A stretch of 64,000 nt of DNA from Teichococcus wenyumeiae (GTDB taxonomy: Bacteria > Pseudomonadota > Alphaproteobacteria > Acetobacterales > Acetobacteraceae). The notes below the pieces were generated by a model. The model was not told the origin of the DNA. It was given only the letters and a program-made list of their open reading frames with translations, and searched no databases. The position numbers were made by a program, and so were the translations under genes. The stretch's first letter is position 1; each line of letters starts with the position of its first letter. Location: the NCBI RefSeq assembly GCF_003696345.1, contig NZ_RFLX01000003.1, positions 310,001 to 374,000 of the forward strand, in the 5' to 3' direction. This document shows, piece by piece, positions 25,448-35,143 of the stretch.

Positions 25448-26026
25448 ATGCTGCGCGCCCTTTACGACTACGTGCTCCGGCTCGCCGGGCATCGCCATGC
25501 GGGAGCCTGGCTCTCGGCGGTCTCCTTCGCCGAAAGCAGCTTCTTCCCGATTCCGCCCGACGCCATGCTGGTGCCGATGTGCCTGGCACGGCCGGAGCGC
25601 GCCTGGCGCTACGCGGCGCTGTGCACCGTCTTCTCCGTGCTGGGCGGCATCTTCGGCTACCTGATCGGCTACTTCCTGTTCGAGGCGATCGCGCAGCCCA
25701 TCCTCGCCGCTTATGGCCATGCCGAGGCGCTGGAGAGCTTCCGCGGCTGGTTCGCCCGCTGGGGGGCGGCGGTCATCCTGATCAAGGGCCTGACGCCGAT
25801 CCCCTTCAAGATCGTCACGATCGGCGCCGGCGCGGCGGCCTTCGATCCCTGGGTCTTCCTGCTCACCAGCATCATCACGCGCGGGGCGCGCTTCTTCCTG
25901 GTGGCAGCCATGCTGCGCCGCTTTGGGGAGCCGGTGCGCGGCTTCATCGAGGAGCGCCTGACCCTGATCACCACCGTCGTGGCGGTGGCGATCGTGGGTG
26001 GCTTCGCGGCGCTGCGCTTCCTCTAG
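25448..26026 (+). CDS. YqaA/DedA-family membrane protein
   Basis: The 192-residue inner-membrane protein has the SNARE-associated (DedA) core: AVSFAESSFFPIPPDAMLVP near the N-terminus, GGIFGYLIGYFLF, and IKGLTPIPFKIVTIGAGAAA with the conserved Gly-x-Pro-Phe-Lys. The C-terminus ends in another hydrophobic helix. This is the YqaA branch of the DedA superfamily, whose members act in lipid-carrier recycling and membrane homeostasis; the substrate here is not known. Its 3' end overlaps the stop of convergent bcp by four bases. Confidence 0.85.
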   Translation: MLRALYDYVLRLAGHRHAGAWLSAVSFAESSFFPIPPDAMLVPMCLARPERAWRYAALCTVFSVLGGIFGYLIGYFLFEAIAQPILAAYGHAEALESFRGWFARWGAAVILIKGLTPIPFKIVTIGAGAAAFDPWVFLLTSIITRGARFFLVAAMLRRFGEPVRGFIEERLTLITTVVAVAIVGGFAALRFL

Positions 26027-26490
26027 CCCAGCGCCTTCGCGGCCTTCAGCACCTCGCCGGCGTGGCCCGGCACCTTCACCTTGCGCCAGATGCGCGCCAC
26101 CTTGCCTTCCGCGTCGATCAGGAAGGTGGCGCGCTCCATGCCCATGTACTTGCGGCCGTACATCGATTTCTCGACCCAGGTGCCATAGGCCCCGGCGGTC
26201 GTCTTCTCCGCGTCTGAGGCGAGCGGAAAGGTCAGGCTGTATTTCTCGGCGAATTTCTCGATCGGCTTCATCGGGTCAGGCGAGATGCCGATGACATCCA
26301 GCCCCAGCCCGCCCAGCGCCGGCAGCGCCTCCTGGAAGTCGCAGGCTTCCTTGGTGCAGCCGGAGGTATCCGCCTTCGGGTAGAAATACAGCACGAAGGG
26401 CCTGCCCTTCATGGCGGCCAGTGACACGGTGCGGCCACCGCTGGCCGGCAGTTCGAATGCCGGCGCCGGCAGACCTTCCTCGATGCTCAT
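26023..26490 (-). CDS. bcp: Thioredoxin-dependent peroxiredoxin, Bcp/PrxQ type
   Basis: The 155-residue thiol peroxidase reduces hydrogen and organic peroxides in the cytoplasm. The peroxidatic Cys45 lies in YFYPKADTSGCTKEACDFQE, with Cys50 five residues later as resolving cysteine, the usual PrxQ arrangement. The Arg in the active-site loop (MERATFLID) is also present. The start overlaps the glnE stop by ATGA, so it is translated with glnE from the same leftward transcript. Confidence 0.93.
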   Translation of the reverse strand: MSIEEGLPAPAFELPASGGRTVSLAAMKGRPFVLYFYPKADTSGCTKEACDFQEALPALGGLGLDVIGISPDPMKPIEKFAEKYSLTFPLASDAEKTTAGAYGTWVEKSMYGRKYMGMERATFLIDAEGKVARIWRKVKVPGHAGEVLKAAKALG

Positions 26491-29456
26491 GCTGTTCCTC
26501 CGGAATCGAGGCGGCCCAGATGCCGCTCGAACAAGCTGCGCACCTGCTGCGCCCGCGCTTGCATCTGTGCCTGGAAGTCCGAGAGGTCAACCGCCGGGCG
26601 GTCCAGCAAGGGGGCGGTGGCGCGTTGCAGGGCGATGGCGGTGGCGGCGGGGAGGGTGCCGCCCTTCCAGCGCCCGACGGTCAGCCGCAGCAGGCCCAGG
26701 GTGGTGCGCCAGAGGCGGTCGGCGGCGATCAGGGCTTCGGCATCCTCGGGCGGCAGGATCTTGGCGCGCCCAAGGTTCTGCAAGGCCACACGCGTGGTGG
26801 GCGCCAGGATGCCGGGCTTCATGCGGGCATGCGCCAGTTGCAGCGCCTGGGCGATGAACTCCACCTCCACCAGCCCGCCGGGCATGGCCTTGATGTCCAG
26901 CGGGCCCTCGGGCGGCAGGTCGCGCAGCATGCGGGTGCGCATGGCCACGGCATCCGCCACGGCCTGCGGCCCGGCATGTTCGATCAGCGCCGCCTTGACC
27001 GCCGCGCCGATGCGCCGCCGCAATCCCGGCGGCCCCGCCACGCATCGCGCCCGCGTCAGCGCCATCCGCTCCCAGGTCCAGGCGCTTTCGGCGTGATAGC
27101 GCTCGAAGGCCGAAAGGGAGGTGGCGACCGGCCCTTTGCTGCCGCTGGGCCGCAGCCGCATGTCCACCTCGTAGAGCTTGCCTTCCGCTCCTGGCGCGGT
27201 GATGGCCGCCACCATCTGCTGCGCCAGCCGCGCAAAATAGGTGCTGGGGGGCAGCGCGCGCGGCCCGCCGGTGCTTTCCGAGACATCCTCCGGGTGGTCG
27301 TAGACCAGCACGAGGTCGAGGTCCGAACCGGGCAGCATCTCGCGCCCGCCCAGCTTGCCCAGCGCCACCACCGCCAGCGCGCCGCCGCGTAGCTTGCCGA
27401 AGCGGCGGGTGAAGTCGCCGGCCACATGCGGCAGCAGGGCGCCGATGGCGGCATCCGCCAGGTCGCTGCGCGCTATGCCGGCCTCGTCAGCATCGATCCG
27501 GCCTTCCAGGGCAGCGGCGTCGATCTCGAACTTGCCTTCGGTAACCAGGCGGCGGGCGTCCTCGAGCGCTTCCTCCATGTGGCGGGCATCTTTCACCAGG
27601 GCGGGCAGGCTGGTGCTGGCACCGTCCAGCATCTGGCCCGCGAGCAGCCCCTCCAGCGAGGCGGGGCTGAGCGCGAGATGATCCGCCAGTGCCGGCGCCG
27701 CACCCAGGATGCCAGCCACGCGCGACAGCAAGGCCGGGTTGCGCTGGAACAGCGAAAGCACCTGTACGCCGGCCTGCAGCCGGCTCAGCACCGTATCGAA
27801 GCGGGCCAGGGCCACGTCCGGTTCCCGCTGGCTGGCGAAGGCCGCCAGGATCGGCGGCGTCAGGCCACGCAACAGCGCCCGTGCCCGCTCGCTGCGCGTC
27901 GCGCGGGTCTGGCCATGCAGCCAGCTCCGGAAGCGGGCGGAAACCTTGGCGGGGTCGGTGAAGCCCATGGCGCCCAGCGCGCTCAGGGTCTCGGGGTCGT
28001 CCTGCTCCTCTTCGAAATGGAGGCGGTGGTCGGATGCCTCCTGCGGCGGCATGTCCGGCAGCGGCGCCCCGTGTTCGAACAACTCGGAATAATGCTTCTC
28101 GACCCGCGACAGATGGCGGGTCAGCGTCGTGGCGAAGCTGGCGGTATCGTTGAAGCCCATGAAGCTGGCGATACGGGCCAGGGCTTCGTCATCCTCCGGC
28201 AATTGCTGGGTCTGCCGGTCGTCCACCATCTGCAGGCGGTGCTCGACATCGCGCAGGAAGACATAGGCATCGGCGAGGTCGGCGGCGGCGCGGCGCTCAA
28301 TCCGTCCGGCGGCGGCCAGGGCGGCCAGGGCGCCGAGGGTCGTGGGGTCGCGCAAGCCCGGGTCGCGGCCGGCCCAGATCAGTTGAAGGGCCTGGACAGT
28401 GAACTCCACCTCGCGGATGCCGCCGCGGCCGAGCTTCACGTTATGCCCGGCCACGCGCACCTCCTTATGCGCCCCGCGCCCGCTATGGGCAGCGTGGATC
28501 TGCCGCTTGATGGCGTGGATATCGGCCATCATCGCGAAGTCCAGGTGGCGGCGCCAGACGAAAGGGCGGATCTCGGCCAGGAAGCTGTCGCCGGCGGCGC
28601 GGTCTCCGCCGACCGGGCGCGCCTTGATCATCGCCGCCCGTTCCCAGTTCTGCCCCATTGATTCGTAATAGAGGATGGCGGTGTGGATGGAGACAGCCAG
28701 TGGCGTCGCCGCCGGGTCCGGCCGCAGGCGCAAATCGGTGCGGAAGACATAGCCATCCGCCGTGCGTTCCTCCATCAAGCGCACCAGGTCGCGGGCGATG
28801 CGAACGTAGACGGCGCCCGCGCGTTCAGTGTGGTAGGCTGCGGCCTCTGGGTCGTAGAGGACCATCAGGTCGATGTCGGAGGAATAGTTGAGTTCGCGTG
28901 CCCCCAACTTCCCCATGCCGAGGACGATCAACCCGGAGCCCTTGCTGACCAGGCGCGGGTCGCGTGTCGCGGCGCGGGGCAGGCGCAACTCGCCCCGGTT
29001 GGCGGCTTCGCGCAGCAAATGGGCACAGGCATAGTCGATCGTGGCTTCTGCCAGAGTGGAGAGCGCGCCGGTGACGCGGTCCAGCGGCCATTGGCCGCTC
29101 AGGTCGGCCAGTGCGATGATCAGCGCGGCCTGCCGCTTGGCCTGCCGCAGCAGCGCGGCCACGGCCGGGCGCGCGGCATCCGGGTCGGCGCGGCTGAGCG
29201 GGTCCAGCGCCAGTTCCAGCGCCGCATCGGCGCCGCGTTCGGCGAAGCGCAGCAGCGTGGCACTTTCGCGTTCCGCGAGCCCGGCGAGATACGGGCTGTG
29301 ACCCGCCAGGGCGCCCAGCAGTGCCACCCCTCGGGCCGTTTCCGCGAAACGCCGTTCCGCCGGGCCCCGCGCGGCGAAGCCTTCGATGCAGCGGGCAGCG
29401 GCCTCGCGATCGAAGGGTGGTGGCAGGCAGGAGAATTCCGATGCGTCGTCCGGCAT
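26487..29456 (-). CDS. glnE: Bifunctional glutamine synthetase adenylyltransferase/deadenylase
   Basis: The 989-residue enzyme attaches AMP to and removes it from glutamine synthetase, tuning nitrogen assimilation to PII signals. Two nucleotidyltransferase domains are visible: the N-terminal deadenylase with GKLGARELNYSSDIDLMVLY and the C-terminal adenylyltransferase with LPGSDLDLVLVYDHPED, each with its Asp-x-Asp metal motif. A helical regulatory region separates them. It is slightly longer than the E. coli enzyme. It begins only 17 bases from the divergent AsmA-like gene, so the two promoters must overlap the coding starts or lie inside the neighbour. Confidence 0.95.
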   Translation of the reverse strand: MPDDASEFSCLPPPFDREAAARCIEGFAARGPAERRFAETARGVALLGALAGHSPYLAGLAERESATLLRFAERGADAALELALDPLSRADPDAARPAVAALLRQAKRQAALIIALADLSGQWPLDRVTGALSTLAEATIDYACAHLLREAANRGELRLPRAATRDPRLVSKGSGLIVLGMGKLGARELNYSSDIDLMVLYDPEAAAYHTERAGAVYVRIARDLVRLMEERTADGYVFRTDLRLRPDPAATPLAVSIHTAILYYESMGQNWERAAMIKARPVGGDRAAGDSFLAEIRPFVWRRHLDFAMMADIHAIKRQIHAAHSGRGAHKEVRVAGHNVKLGRGGIREVEFTVQALQLIWAGRDPGLRDPTTLGALAALAAAGRIERRAAADLADAYVFLRDVEHRLQMVDDRQTQQLPEDDEALARIASFMGFNDTASFATTLTRHLSRVEKHYSELFEHGAPLPDMPPQEASDHRLHFEEEQDDPETLSALGAMGFTDPAKVSARFRSWLHGQTRATRSERARALLRGLTPPILAAFASQREPDVALARFDTVLSRLQAGVQVLSLFQRNPALLSRVAGILGAAPALADHLALSPASLEGLLAGQMLDGASTSLPALVKDARHMEEALEDARRLVTEGKFEIDAAALEGRIDADEAGIARSDLADAAIGALLPHVAGDFTRRFGKLRGGALAVVALGKLGGREMLPGSDLDLVLVYDHPEDVSESTGGPRALPPSTYFARLAQQMVAAITAPGAEGKLYEVDMRLRPSGSKGPVATSLSAFERYHAESAWTWERMALTRARCVAGPPGLRRRIGAAVKAALIEHAGPQAVADAVAMRTRMLRDLPPEGPLDIKAMPGGLVEVEFIAQALQLAHARMKPGILAPTTRVALQNLGRAKILPPEDAEALIAADRLWRTTLGLLRLTVGRWKGGTLPAATAIALQRATAPLLDRPAVDLSDFQAQMQARAQQVRSLFERHLGRLDSGGTA

Positions 29457-29473
29457 GATGGTGGAGCCAATCC

Positions 29474-32400
29474 ATGCCGGGGCTGACCGGTCAAGCCTTT
29501 CGTGTGGGCGGGCGGGTCTGCAGCGCGCTGTTGCGTGCCGCCATGGCCCTGCTGCTGGTGGTGGGGCTCGGCCTGGCTGCGCTGTCCTGGCGGCTGGCCG
29601 AGGGGCCGATGCATGTCCCGTTCCTGACGCGGGCGGTGGAGCAGATGATCGCCCGCGGCGGCCTGCAACGGAATGTCGAGGTCTCCGACATCGTGCTGGC
29701 CTGGGACGGCTTCCGCGGCGGCGTGGCCTCGCCCCTGGCCGTGCGTGTCTCCGGCCTGCGGGTGCGGGATGAGACCGGGGCGCTGCGGCAGGAGCTGCCC
29801 GATCTCTCCGTCTCCTTTTCCCTGGCGCGGCTGCTGGTCGGCAATATCTCCCTGACCGAGGTGACGCTGCGCGACCCCGCCATTGTCCTCGAGCGGGATC
29901 AGGACGGCGACGTTTCCCTCGCCATGGGGCATCTGGACGATGGGGCCGATGCCGACCCCGCCAGCGGCAAGCTGCTGGAGGAACTGCTGGATGGCTCCGG
30001 CCTGTTCAGCGCCCTGCGCAGCATCGTCATTACCAATGGCAGGCTGACCATCCTGGACCGGCAGCTTCACCTGACCTGGCAGATGCAGGGCGTCGGCCTG
30101 ACGCTGCGCCGGGTGGGCCGCGACGGCGCCGAGGGCGAGGGCGTCGCGCAACTGGTGCTTCCGGGTGGCGGCGGCACCGTGCCGGTGCGCCTGACAGGCA
30201 AGGCCAGCAACAAGGGCCCGCGCGTGGAAGGCAGGCTGGAGGTCCCGGCGCTGGAGCCGGCGCGGCTGGCCGGGCTGATGCCGGCGCTGGCGCCGCTCGG
30301 GCTGGTGAATGCCTCCGTCTCGATGGATGTCCATGGCCTGCTGGACGGCGGCGAGCGCGGCTCACCGCAGCTCACCCTCGGCCTGCGGGTGGGTGAGGGC
30401 AACCTGGCGCTGCGTCCGGGGGTGCGGGTGCCCTTCAAGGGCATGGAACTCCATGCCAGCGGCTCGCCCGAGGATCTGCGGCTGGAGCGGCTGGCCCTGA
30501 CCTTGCCGCCGGTCCTGGGCCAGCCCCAGAGCGTGCCGCCGGTGATCAACGCCACCGGCCAGGCCGCGCTGCGCCAGGGGCGCTGGCGCGGCGACCTGGC
30601 ATTGGCGCTGAACCGGATGGAGGTGAGCGCCCTGGGCGCCTACTGGCCCGCCGATCTCGCCGCCAATGCGCGCCACTGGGTGGTGGAGAATGTCACCGCC
30701 GGCGTGGCCAACGGCGGCAACTTCAAACTGGCCGCGGAATCGGCGGAGGATCTTTCCGGCTTCCGGCTGACCGAGGCCGCCGGCACCCTGCAGGTGGAGC
30801 AGGCGACAGTGCACTGGCTGCGCCCCGTGCCGCCGGTGGAGAATGTCACGGGCACCGTGCGGCTGGGCCTGAAGGAAGTGCTGGTTCAGGCCAATAGCGG
30901 CCGGCAGGCAGGCACGGCCCTGAACGCTTCCGGCGTCACCGTGCGGCTCTTCGCGCTGGACACGGATGCCGAGCAGATGGAGATCACGGGTCGGCTGCGC
31001 GGCCCGGTGGCGGATGCCGTGAACCTGATCCGCCACCCGCGCCTGAAGCTCTTCGAGAAGCGGCCGCTGGACCTGAAGCAGCCGGGTGGCCAGCTGGATG
31101 CCACCCTGCGCCTGGCCACGCCGTTGCTGGTGGATCTGCCGGCCGATGCCATTCGCGTCAGTGTGCAGGCGCATCTGACGGCGCTGCGGCTGGCGGATGT
31201 GGTGGCGGGGCAGGACCTGCAACGCGGCACCGCCGACCTGACGGTGGACAACGGCCGGCTGCGGGCCACGGGTGATGCGCAGGTCGGCGGCATCCCGGCC
31301 AAACTGAGCGTGGAGATGGACTTCCGCCCCGGCCCCGCGAACCAGGTGGTCGAGCGGGTGCAGGCCAGCGGGCGGACCGACATCGCCTCGCTGGAGCGCT
31401 TCGGGCTGGACCTGGAAGGGCTCGCCGCGGGCCCGGTTTCGGTGGAAGCGGTGATGGAGAAGCCGCGCAGCGGCGAGACGCGCGTGGACCTGCGCGGCGA
31501 CTTGCAGGATGCCACCATGACCCTGACGCCCCTGGCCTGGCGGAAGCCGCCGGGGCAGCCGGCCACCGCACGCGCCGAGCTCCGCGCGATGGGGGAGAAC
31601 CTGCGCTCCCTGCGGAACCTGCGGGTGGAGGCACCGCAGCTCAGCCTGCGGGGAGGTGGCAGCTTCACCCAGGATAACCGGCTGCAACAGCTGGACCTGG
31701 AGGATGTGGCCCTGGGCCGCAGCCGCTTCGGCGGCAGTCTCCGGGCCCCGGCAAGTAAGGGCGGTGCCTGGATGATCAGCCTGCGCGGGCCGGTGCTGGA
31801 CCTGATGCCGGCCCTGACCACGGAGAAGCCGGCCCAGCTGGCGGCCGCGCCGCAGGCCAGGCCGGACCCTGATCCGCCAGCCGACATCGTGGTGGAAGGG
31901 CGCTTCGACCGTGTGCTTCTGGACCAGAACCGCTTCCTGACCGGCGTTCAGGGGCAAATCCGCGCCGATGGCTCCGGCACGCTGCGGCAGGGCCGGGTAT
32001 CAGGGCGGGTGCAGAACAACGCGCCCTTTGATGTGGCGGTGACGCCGCGCGGCGCCGGGCGAGACCTGCACCTGACCTCAGAGGATGCCGGGGCGCTGCT
32101 GGCGGCCTTCGACGTGTTGCATCAGGTGCGGGGCGGCAGGCTCTCGGTGAACGCGCATTGGGCTAATAACCGGCCGGATGCGGTCCTCTCCGGCACCGCC
32201 GAATTGCAGGATTTCTCGGTGCTGGATGCGCCGGCGGTGGGCAAGCTGCTGCAGGCCCTGACGGTTTATGGCGTCTTCGATGCGGTGCAGGGGCCGGGGC
32301 TGGCCTTCTCCCACCTCAACGCACCGTTCTCGCTTTCCCCGCAGCGCCTGACGGTGCGGGATGCGCATGCCTTCTCGCCCTCGCTGGGCGTGACGGTGAA

Positions 32401-32659
32401 GGGCGAGATGAACCGGGTGGCGCGCAGCCTGGCCTTCGACGGCACCATTGTGCCCGCCTACGCACTCAACACTGTGCTGGGCCGCCTGCCGCTGGTGGGG
32501 CGGCTCTTTAGCCCGGAGAAGGGCGGCGGGCTATTCGCCGCCGCCTTCAAGGTCACTGGCCCGGTAGACAACCCGAATGTCTCCGTGAACCCCCTGTCCA
32601 TGCTGACGCCGGGGTTCTTGCGCGGCCTCTTCGGGAGTGGGCAGCCAGCGGCGCCCTAG
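29474..32659 (+). CDS. AsmA/YhdP-like large envelope protein
   Basis: The 1061-residue protein has one N-terminal membrane helix (about residues 15-38, AMALLLVVGLGLAALSW) and a long periplasmic region of repeating amphipathic strands with the DUF3971/AsmA-type C-terminus (SLGVTVKGEMNRVARSLAFD, TIVPAYALNTVLGRLPLVG, then PNVSVNPLSMLTPGFLRGLF). Proteins of this group (YhdP, TamB, AsmA) form bridge-like grooves that move phospholipids from inner to outer membrane. It is divergent from glnE and convergent with tyrS, which ends 21 bases away. Family assignment is good; the exact orthologue is less certain. Confidence 0.85.
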   Translation: MPGLTGQAFRVGGRVCSALLRAAMALLLVVGLGLAALSWRLAEGPMHVPFLTRAVEQMIARGGLQRNVEVSDIVLAWDGFRGGVASPLAVRVSGLRVRDETGALRQELPDLSVSFSLARLLVGNISLTEVTLRDPAIVLERDQDGDVSLAMGHLDDGADADPASGKLLEELLDGSGLFSALRSIVITNGRLTILDRQLHLTWQMQGVGLTLRRVGRDGAEGEGVAQLVLPGGGGTVPVRLTGKASNKGPRVEGRLEVPALEPARLAGLMPALAPLGLVNASVSMDVHGLLDGGERGSPQLTLGLRVGEGNLALRPGVRVPFKGMELHASGSPEDLRLERLALTLPPVLGQPQSVPPVINATGQAALRQGRWRGDLALALNRMEVSALGAYWPADLAANARHWVVENVTAGVANGGNFKLAAESAEDLSGFRLTEAAGTLQVEQATVHWLRPVPPVENVTGTVRLGLKEVLVQANSGRQAGTALNASGVTVRLFALDTDAEQMEITGRLRGPVADAVNLIRHPRLKLFEKRPLDLKQPGGQLDATLRLATPLLVDLPADAIRVSVQAHLTALRLADVVAGQDLQRGTADLTVDNGRLRATGDAQVGGIPAKLSVEMDFRPGPANQVVERVQASGRTDIASLERFGLDLEGLAAGPVSVEAVMEKPRSGETRVDLRGDLQDATMTLTPLAWRKPPGQPATARAELRAMGENLRSLRNLRVEAPQLSLRGGGSFTQDNRLQQLDLEDVALGRSRFGGSLRAPASKGGAWMISLRGPVLDLMPALTTEKPAQLAAAPQARPDPDPPADIVVEGRFDRVLLDQNRFLTGVQGQIRADGSGTLRQGRVSGRVQNNAPFDVAVTPRGAGRDLHLTSEDAGALLAAFDVLHQVRGGRLSVNAHWANNRPDAVLSGTAELQDFSVLDAPAVGKLLQALTVYGVFDAVQGPGLAFSHLNAPFSLSPQRLTVRDAHAFSPSLGVTVKGEMNRVARSLAFDGTIVPAYALNTVLGRLPLVGRLFSPEKGGGLFAAAFKVTGPVDNPNVSVNPLSMLTPGFLRGLFGSGQPAAP

Positions 32660-32680
32660 GGCACCGCTGGCCTGTAGGGC

Positions 32681-33907
32681 TCAGGCCTGCCGCACCAGCA
32701 CATGCCGCTTGCGGCCGGCGGAGAGCTTCGCGGCGCCGTCCCGCAGATCCGCCGGCGTCACGGCCAGCGCCTCATCGGCAACCGGCTCGTCGTTCAGCCG
32801 CAGCCCGTTCTGCCGGATCAGCCGCCGGGCCTCGCCCTTGCTGGCGGCGAAGCCGGCCTGCACCGCCAGGTCGATCACCGCCGCCGGCAGCGGCGCCTCG
32901 ATGGAGGGCAGGCTTTCCGCCGCCTGGCCTTCCTCGAAGGCGCGGCGGGCGGTCTCGGCCGATTGCGCGGCCGCCTCGGCGCCGTGCAGCAGGGCGGTGG
33001 CCTCGGTGGCCAGCACCTTCTTCGCCTCGTTGATCTCGGCGCCGCCCAAGGCGGCCAGGCGCTTCACCTCGTCCATCGGCAGCTCGGTGAAGAGCGCCAG
33101 GAAGCGGCCGACATCCGCGTCCTCGGTGTTGCGCCAGAACTGCCAGTAGTCGTAGGGCGAAAGCCGCTCGGCATTCAGCCAGACGGCGCCGGAGGCCGTC
33201 TTGCCCATCTTGGCGCCGGAGGCGGTGGTCAGCAGCGGCGTGGTGATGCCGAAGACCTCGGCGCCATCGGCGCGGCGGTTCAGCTCCACGCCCATGATGA
33301 TGTTGCCCCACTGGTCGGAGCCGCCCATCTGCAGCCCGACGCCGTGGCGGCGGCGCAGTTCCACGAAGTCGTAGGACTGCAGCAGCATGTAGTTGAACTC
33401 AAGGAAGCTGAGCGACTGCTCGCGCTCCAGCCGGATGCGCACGCTGTCCAGCGTCAGCATGCGATTGACGCTGAAGTGGCGGCCGAAGTCGCGCAGGAAG
33501 GGGATGTATTTCAGCTCGTCCAGCCAGGCGGCGTTGTCCAGCATCACCGCATCGGTGGGGCCATCGCCGAACGTCAGGAAGGGCGTGAAGACCTTGCGGA
33601 TGCCGGCCTTATTTTCCTCGATCTTCTCGTCCGTCAGCAGCGGGCGGGCGTCGTCGCGGAAGGAAGGATCGCCGATGCGGGTGGTGCCGCCGCCCATCAG
33701 CACGACGGGCTTGTGGCCGCATTTCTGCATCCAGCGCAGCAGCATGATCTGCATCAGGCTGCCGACATGCAGGCTGTCGGCTGTCGCGTCGAAGCCGATA
33801 TAGCCGGGAAGAGGACCTTGCTGCATGCGGGCGTACAAGGCCGCCTCGTCCGTCACCTGGTGGATGAAGCCGCGCTCGCGCACGGTTTGCAGGAAGTCGT
33901 TCATCAC
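32681..33907 (-). CDS. tyrS: Tyrosyl-tRNA synthetase
   Basis: The 408-residue class I synthetase charges tRNA-Tyr. Signature motifs are present in slightly diverged form: HVGS at residues 47-50 (HIGH-type) and KMGKT at 233-237 (KMSKS-type). The tyrosine-binding Tyr and Asp lie in [18 protein letters not shown] and [20 protein letters not shown], and the C-terminal S4 RNA-binding domain covers about 345-408. Two consecutive ATG codons begin the frame; either could be used. The convergent AsmA-like gene ends nearby and anmK starts divergently 65 bases upstream. Confidence 0.96.
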   Translation of the reverse strand: MMNDFLQTVRERGFIHQVTDEAALYARMQQGPLPGYIGFDATADSLHVGSLMQIMLLRWMQKCGHKPVVLMGGGTTRIGDPSFRDDARPLLTDEKIEENKAGIRKVFTPFLTFGDGPTDAVMLDNAAWLDELKYIPFLRDFGRHFSVNRMLTLDSVRIRLEREQSLSFLEFNYMLLQSYDFVELRRRHGVGLQMGGSDQWGNIIMGVELNRRADGAEVFGITTPLLTTASGAKMGKTASGAVWLNAERLSPYDYWQFWRNTEDADVGRFLALFTELPMDEVKRLAALGGAEINEAKKVLATEATALLHGAEAAAQSAETARRAFEEGQAAESLPSIEAPLPAAVIDLAVQAGFAASKGEARRLIRQNGLRLNDEPVADEALAVTPADLRDGAAKLSAGRKRHVLVRQA

Positions 33908-33972
33908 GGCCTGACCTATTCTTTATACCCGGGGGACTTCCACCGGAGCCGCCGCCCTAGCACAGTGTGGCC

Positions 33973-35088
33973 ATGCTGCGAACTATCGGGCTGATGAGTG
34001 GCACCTCGCTGGATGGCGTGGATGCCGCATGGGTAGAAACGGATGGTGAAAGGATCGGCCGCTTCGGCCCGAGCCTGACGCTACCCTATGACCCTGATTT
34101 GAGACGCGACCTGCGGCGGCTGCTGGACATGGCCGGGGACCTGCCGGCCGATGACCCCTTCCTGCTGGACTGCGAGCAGCGCCTGACGGAGCGCCATGCC
34201 GAGGCGGTGGAGAAGCTGGCGCTGGAAGCCGACCTGATCGGCTTCCATGGCCAGACCATCCTGCACCGCCCGGTGGCCGGCAAGCCGGGGGAGGGTCGCA
34301 CCTGGCAGATCGGCGATGCCGCCGCCCTGGCGCGCCGCCTGGGCGTGCCGGTGGCGCATGATTTCCGCAGCGCCGACGTCGCGGCGGGTGGGCAGGGGGC
34401 GCCGCTGGTGCCGGTGTTCCACGCGGCATTGGCCCAGGACCTGCCGCGCCCCTTGGCCATCCTGAACCTGGGCGGCGTCGGCAATGTCACCTGGATCGGT
34501 GAGGATGGCCAGTTGATTGCCTTCGACACTGGCCCCGCCAATGGCCCGCTGGACGACTGGGCCCGCCGCGCCACGGGCGAGGATTACGACAGGGATGGAC
34601 GGCTGGCACTGGCTGGCCTGCCGGATGGCGCCGTGCTGGGCCGGATGCTGGCCCACCCCTATCTCTCCGCGCCGCCGCCGAAGTCACTGGATCGCCTGGA
34701 TTTCGACCGCGCGCTGCGAGAGGCCGGCGCCTGCGACCTGCCGCCCACCGACGGCGCCGCGACCCTCGTCACCTTCTGCGCCTGCGCCGTTGCCGCGGCG
34801 GCGCGACACTTTCCCATCCCGCCGAAGCAGTGGCTGGTGGCCGGCGGCGGCCGGCGCAACCCGGCCATGATGCGTGCCCTGGCCGGCGCGCTGCCGGAAC
34901 CGGTGCGGCCGGTGGAGGTGGTCGGCTGGGACGGCGATGCGCTGGAGGCCCAGGCCTTCGGGGTGCTGGCCGCCCGCGTCTGGCACGGCCTGCCCTTGAC
35001 CTTCCCCGGCACCACCGGGGCGCCGGGGCCGCTGGCCGGCGGGCAGCTCACGGGCGTCAATCAGCCGCTCGTTCCCATCGAGGCATAA
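33973..35088 (+). CDS. anmK: Anhydro-N-acetylmuramic acid kinase
   Basis: The 371-residue cytoplasmic enzyme cleaves and phosphorylates 1,6-anhydro-MurNAc from recycled peptidoglycan to MurNAc-6-phosphate. Family motifs are GLMSGTSLDGVDAAW (residues 6-20), DLIGFHGQTILHRP, NLGGVGNVTWIG and AFDTGPANGPLDDW, typical of the ASKHA sugar-kinase fold. The ATG at 33973 gives the normal start MLRTIGLMSG; an in-frame GTG two codons upstream is less likely. A strong terminator follows the stop. Confidence 0.95.
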   Translation: MLRTIGLMSGTSLDGVDAAWVETDGERIGRFGPSLTLPYDPDLRRDLRRLLDMAGDLPADDPFLLDCEQRLTERHAEAVEKLALEADLIGFHGQTILHRPVAGKPGEGRTWQIGDAAALARRLGVPVAHDFRSADVAAGGQGAPLVPVFHAALAQDLPRPLAILNLGGVGNVTWIGEDGQLIAFDTGPANGPLDDWARRATGEDYDRDGRLALAGLPDGAVLGRMLAHPYLSAPPPKSLDRLDFDRALREAGACDLPPTDGAATLVTFCACAVAAAARHFPIPPKQWLVAGGGRRNPAMMRALAGALPEPVRPVEVVGWDGDALEAQAFGVLAARVWHGLPLTFPGTTGAPGPLAGGQLTGVNQPLVPIEA

Positions 35089-35092
35089 AAAA

Positions 35093-35119
35093 AGCCGGGC
35101 GGCGTGATGCCGTCCGGCT
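35093..35119. terminator. Bidirectional terminator after anmK
   Basis: AGCCGGGCGGC (35093-35103) pairs with GCCGTCCGGCT (35109-35119) with a single G-T pair, around GTGAT. It is preceded by six A and followed by CCTTT, and lies between convergent anmK and the hydrolase gene. Confidence 0.85.
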
Positions 35120-35143
35120 CCTTTCACGCGTGAGGCGTGTGCT

